From Auxenochlorella pyrenoidosa (Eukaryota > Chlorophyta > Trebouxiophyceae > Chlorellales > Chlorellaceae): 33,418 bases of DNA. Numbering within the stretch: position 1 is the stretch's first letter; the number at the start of each line of letters is the position of its first letter. A program made the translations under genes and the position numbers. This document shows, piece after piece, positions 29,513 through 33,418 of the stretch. The stretch spans positions 331,350-364,767 of the forward strand of contig KQ481950.1 of NCBI GenBank assembly GCA_001430745.1, read 5' to 3'. The notes beneath the pieces were generated by a model. That model was given only the letters and a program-made list of their open reading frames with translations, was not told the DNA's origin and ran no database searches.

Positions 29513-32303
29513 ATGCGCGTACTGGGGTGCTGCGCAGCAGCGCTGCTGCTGGCGGCGCTGCTCCTCGCTGCAGCGGGGGCAGCGCAAGCGGGCGGGACGG
29601 AGCGGCCAGGGAGGCGCAGGCGCGGTCTTGGCGAGAGTGCGCCCACACCAGCGGCGGCACTGCGGCCGGTGAGCGCCATGCCCCTGCTGCTGGTGTGTTT
29701 GGTGTACTGGAACCTCTACCTGGCTGCCAGCTGGCCTGGCTGTACTGCAGCAACTGCCACTGCAGCTGCCGTGCATGCAGCTGGCCAGAGGGGTCTGCCC
29801 CCAAGATTGCTCCTCGCCCATGACAAGTGCAGACGTATGCCACTGACCGCGTGATCATCACCTTCAAGCCTGATGTGGTGGCGGCAGCTGCGGCAGAGGC
29901 GGAGGGGCTGGCCTTCCAGAAGCCTGCCGGCCTGAATGGCGCCGGCGTGTACACAATCACCGACGGCCAGGATGTGGCCAGCAAGGTGCAGCAGCTGCAG
30001 GCCAACCCAGGTGGGGATTTCCAGCAGTACAAGCGCGACACAGCGCGCCAAGTCCAAGCCCCTGCACTGCGTTCCCATGCAGCTGCGCGCGGCTGCCGGG
30101 CATGCCGCGGGCGCCCCGCGAGACGCTGCACCACGGCTGCAGGGAAGAAGCCGCCGTCCCTGAGCCCTGCCCTGCCCTGCCTTGTCTGCAGCCGTGGCCG
30201 TGGTGGAGCCGGACTACAAGGTCAGGGTGCAGTGGAAGCCGGACGACACCTACTACTCGATGCAGTGGCACCACCCCAAGATCTCGAGCGAGAAGGCGTG
30301 GGACACAGCGCAGGGCAGCACCGCCGTCAAGGTGGGCGGGGCAGCCGGTGTGCAGCGGGGCAGCTGCGCGTCTCCAGCCAAGGATGTGGTGCTGGTTGGG
30401 GAAGACTACGGCACCCACGGGCACCTTGGGTGTGACTTGCCACGCTGTTGGGAAGGCTGCTGCCACTGTGAGCTGGCCGCCACTGGTTGGGTGGCTGCCC
30501 AACCTGCCGTCTTGCTCGTCTGGCCCGCAGGTGTGCCACGTGGACAGCGGCGTGCGGGTCGACCACCCAGACCTGGCTGCCAACGTGCTCAAGGGCTGGA
30601 ACTTTGTGCCGCCGGGGCAGGTGGGCGCCCGCTTTGCCCACCCACCTGCCTGCCCAGCCCACCACCTCCCATGCACCTGGCCCAGCATCCCTTGCAAGAT
30701 GCACCCACAGGCCATGCCATCCCCCGCCAAGAAGGTTGCCCGCTGCATGCAAAAGCGTAGCGCACCAGACATGAGCTGCCAGACGCCCGACGTGCCAAGC
30801 GTGCCTGCCTGACGTGCATCGCGACCCTGCCGCCCCACGCCGCCCCGCCTCCGCAGGGCCAGGGCAGCCCCCCTCCCAGGGCGGGCACCCCTGACTTCTT
30901 CAATTACAACGACACCTATGGCCATGGCACGCACACCGCCGGCCTGATTGCCGCCGTCGGCAACAACAAGCTGGTGGGTGGGGGGAGGGCTGGGAGGCAG
31001 GCTTGCTTACTTGTTGGGGCTAACAGTCTGTCTGAATGCAGCGGAACTTGCGACACAGACAGGGAGGCTGGGAAGCGGGAGGTCGAGCTCTCGCAGATGC
31101 AATGGCGCTGCAGGTGCAGCGGCTCTGGGGAAACCAGCATGCGTGGCCTCTGCTTGTGGACGAGCCATGTCTACAGTGCAGGGGCACGGCCGGCCCTTGC
31201 AGCTGTCCACCTCCCGCCCACCCACCACTAACACCTGTCGCTTCCTGTCGCCTCCCGCCCCCGCAGGGCGTGGTGGGCATGAACTGGCGGGTGCAGCTGC
31301 TGGTGTGCCGCTTCATCTGGGACGACGGCACCGGCTTTGTGTCCGACGCCATGAACTGCCTGAAGCTGTGCAAGCAGGAGGGGGCGCTGATCACCAGCAA
31401 CTCGTGGGGCGGCATCGGCTACTCAAGTGAGTGAGGCAGGCGCCATTTTCGGTTTCTGTAACTTGGATGGGGGTTTATCTTTGTGGGGCAGCATCGGCTT
31501 CTCGAGTGAGTGGGGCAGGCGCCCGGGCCAGCAGGTTGGCTGAGGGGCAGCAACACGACGAGGCAGGCAGACAGTCTGCACAGTAGGAAGCAGCACCCAG
31601 CCTGCCCACTAGCCGGCAGGCCTGATGGTCCTCTCACCCCGCTGCACGGGCCCCCCGCCCTCCCGAGCAGGCTTCCTGGAGCGCGAGATCGCCACCACCC
31701 AGTCCTCTGGCCAGCTGTTTGTCGTGGCGGCGGGCAACCTGGGGGTTGACCTGGATGAGGTGCCCCTCTACCCGGCCTCGTACAAGACAGACAACATGAT
31801 CTCTGTGGCTGCCTCGGACAGCAGTGACAGGCTGGCCGACTTCTCCAACATTGGGCAGTGAGTGGGGGCTTGGGGATGGGGAGGGTGTTGCGGGTTGGGG
31901 CATGGGGAGGGCGGCACCACAGGGGGGGCGGTTGTTTGGAGGGCCTTGTGGCCCATGCGAGCAGGGGAGTAGCTGTGGGGGCTTGCCTCGGCGGACAAGG
32001 CAGCGATGGGCAGGGCCACTGTGCCCCAACCCACACCCAGGGCAAAGACGCGCACGCTACTCGCAGCCACCGGGAACGCCCCTGCGCTGGCTGTGCAGGC
32101 AGCCTGCCGAGGCCCGGCTGACACCTGCCTGCACCCTTTGCGGTCCCTGCAGGAACACGGTGCACCTGGCGGCCCCGGGGGAGAGCATCTACTCGACCGC
32201 CCGGGACGGAGGGTATGTAATCATGCACGGCACCTCCATGGCCTGCCCCCTGGTGGCGGGCGCAGCGGCGCTGCTGCAGGCGGCGGCCACCAGGTGGGCT
32301 GAC

Positions 32304-32335
<32 letters not shown>

Positions 32336-33418
32336 GACCCCGGGTGTGCTGAAGGGCGTGTGAGAAGCAGCTGTGTTGCCGGGAGCGTACCGCCCTGCAG
32401 CGACTGGGCGGGCGCAGCGGGAGGGCTGTCCAGCTGCTGCCAGATGCGAGCACATTTCCCACACGCAGCCTGTGCCCCCCATCTGTCGCAACCGCAGCCG
32501 GGGCGTGACCCTCGCCTATGGGGACCTGAAGAGCCTCATCGTCAGCTCCGTGGACAAGGTGCCTGGCGCCGCCAACAAGACCATCACCGGCGGCCGGCTG
32601 AACGTCGCCGCCGCCATGTCAGCGCTGGACGCCCTGCTCACGTCCCGTGGCGTGCCCAGGCTGGCGGCCCCCTCCCCCTCCCCGCCCCCGCCGGTGCCCT
32701 CCCCGCCGGTGCCCTCCCCGCCGCCCCCGCTGCCGCCCAACCAGCCCAGCGGCAGCGCCGCCATCGCCATCTCGCCCAGTACCGTCTGCGGCACCACGCC
32801 CCTGGCCGGCCTGAACTCGGCCACCCAGAGCTCCACGGCGGGCTCGGCAAAGGCCAACCTGGCCATTGACGGCGACTGCCGCAAGCGCCGCGTCTGGCAG
32901 GGCTCCTGCTCGCAGACCAGTGAGTGCGGCCAGCTTGCTGCCGCCCACGGCAAGTGCTCCTGTAGGCCTCGCCTCTGCTGCATTTGGCAGCCAAGGCAGC
33001 CTGATGCAGCGGGGCCTGGAAGTTGTGCAGCCCTCTCTTGGGTACTGCTCGACCCACCCAACCGTTCACACCTTCCTGCGGCATGGCACTCAGCCCCCCC
33101 CCCCACCCCCCACCCCCACCCCCCTCATGCTCATCACCCTGCCGTGCGCCCCGCCTGCCCCACCTCTTGCTCACCCCCGCAGCCCGCCAGGCCAGCGCGT
33201 GGTGGGCGGTCAAGCTGCCGTCGCCGCGCACCCTGCTGTCGCTGTCCATCCAGACCTCGCCCGACTGCAACTGCGCCGTGGACCTGGTGGGCGCCAAGAT
33301 CCTGGTGGGCAACACCCCCTGGACCTCCAAAAACTCGGCCGCCAACTTCACGCTGTGCGCCAACGTTACTGGCATCCTGCGCGGCCAGCGCAAGACCTTC
33401 ACCTGCGCGGCCGACGCC
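29513..33418 (+). CDS. Secreted subtilisin-family (S8) protease with C-terminal fucolectin/F5-8C-like domain, partial at 3' end
   Basis: Exons: 29513-29668, 29833-30010, 30192-30331, 30531-30620, 30857-30973, 31267-31426, 31671-31857, 32153-32293, 32498-32919, 33183-33418 and beyond (609 residues visible; all junctions in phase). Signal peptide: MRVLGCCAAALLLAALLLAA, with cleavage near AQA. A basic RPGRRRR stretch follows, then an I9-type propeptide (YATDRVIITFKPDVV to AVAVVEPDYKVRVQ). The catalytic triad is complete: Asp163 in HVDSGVRVDHPDL, His211 in YGHGTHTAG, Ser371 in HGTSMACP; oxyanion Asn303 in VVAAGN. After the protease domain comes a Pro/Ser hinge (about 448-473), then CGTTPLAGLNSATQSS, AKANLAIDGDC, WWAVKLPSPRTLLSL and paired cysteines. 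This pattern resembles fucolectin/discoidin-type sugar-binding domains. The last visible exon is still open, so the end of the protein is unknown. Likely extracellular or cell-wall acting. Confidence 0.94.
31404..31522 (+). repeat. Duplicated exon-end/splice-donor segment in protease intron 6
   Basis: The last ~24 nt of exon 6 plus its donor (GGCATCGGCTACTCAAGTGA, then GTGAGGCAGGCGCC) recur 79 nt downstream as GGCATCGGCTTCTCGAGTGA, then GTGGGGCAGGCGCC-like sequence. The second copy has an intact GTGAGT at 31506. Using it would read into a TGA immediately after the true donor. Confidence 0.8.
32305..32334 (+). repeat. (GT)15 microsatellite in protease intron 8
   Basis: Fifteen GT dinucleotides lie just after the exon 8 donor, a likely length-variable marker. 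Confidence 0.9.

Noticed and set aside
1..33418. Search for CRISPR arrays, insertion sequences, terminal inverted repeats and viral or bacterial islands
   Set aside because: No regularly spaced repeats, transposase-like frames or compositional island were found. The intron-rich genes show this is nuclear eukaryotic DNA.

Overview
This window is nuclear DNA from a green alga, most likely a Chlorella-like trebouxiophyte. The evidence is GC-rich exons cut into many 24-240 nt pieces, short introns with pyrimidine-rich acceptors, TGTAA polyadenylation signals, and a eukaryotic bifunctional ADHE with a basic N-terminal extension. The organism assignment is inference. No prokaryotic operons, rRNA, CRISPR array or recognisable transposon is visible. 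All spliced models below were built by hand from splice sites, reading-frame phase and remembered family motifs; none was checked against transcripts or databases.

Left third (1-9.6 kb): lineage-specific genes on the plus strand. First comes the 3' part of an unrecognised gene (about 764-1323), then a two-exon hypothetical gene (2172-3043), then two paralogues (4395-5798 and 7604-8883). The paralogues share a three-exon layout, a first exon of exactly 145 nt, the same intron phases (1 then 2) and several short motifs. I do not recognise the family. Low-GC spacers of 0.7-1.8 kb separate the genes.

Middle (9.7-26.6 kb): two well-supported genes diverge from a ~1 kb spacer (14109-15137). Leftward is a 12-exon mitochondrial-type phospholipid scramblase (AIM25/plant scramblase-like, 543 aa). 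Rightward is a 35-exon bifunctional aldehyde/alcohol dehydrogenase (ADHE, 976 aa), which makes ethanol from acetyl-CoA. A 708-nt run of N lies wholly inside ADHE intron 19, and no coding sequence appears to be lost.

Right part (26.6-33.4 kb): ADHE converges on a small leftward gene for an SLX9-like ribosome-biogenesis protein (195 aa). This gene diverges from a secreted subtilisin-family protease that runs off the right edge. The protease carries a proline-rich hinge and a C-terminal fucolectin/F5-8C-like domain. A small coding-like ORF lies between the two.

The most unusual signals are: GC-AG introns far more frequent than usual (six of about 60, four with the identical donor G|GCAAGC); local duplications of splice-donor regions inside introns of two unrelated genes; and the undescribed paralogue family at the left. 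The genes do not form an obvious pathway together.
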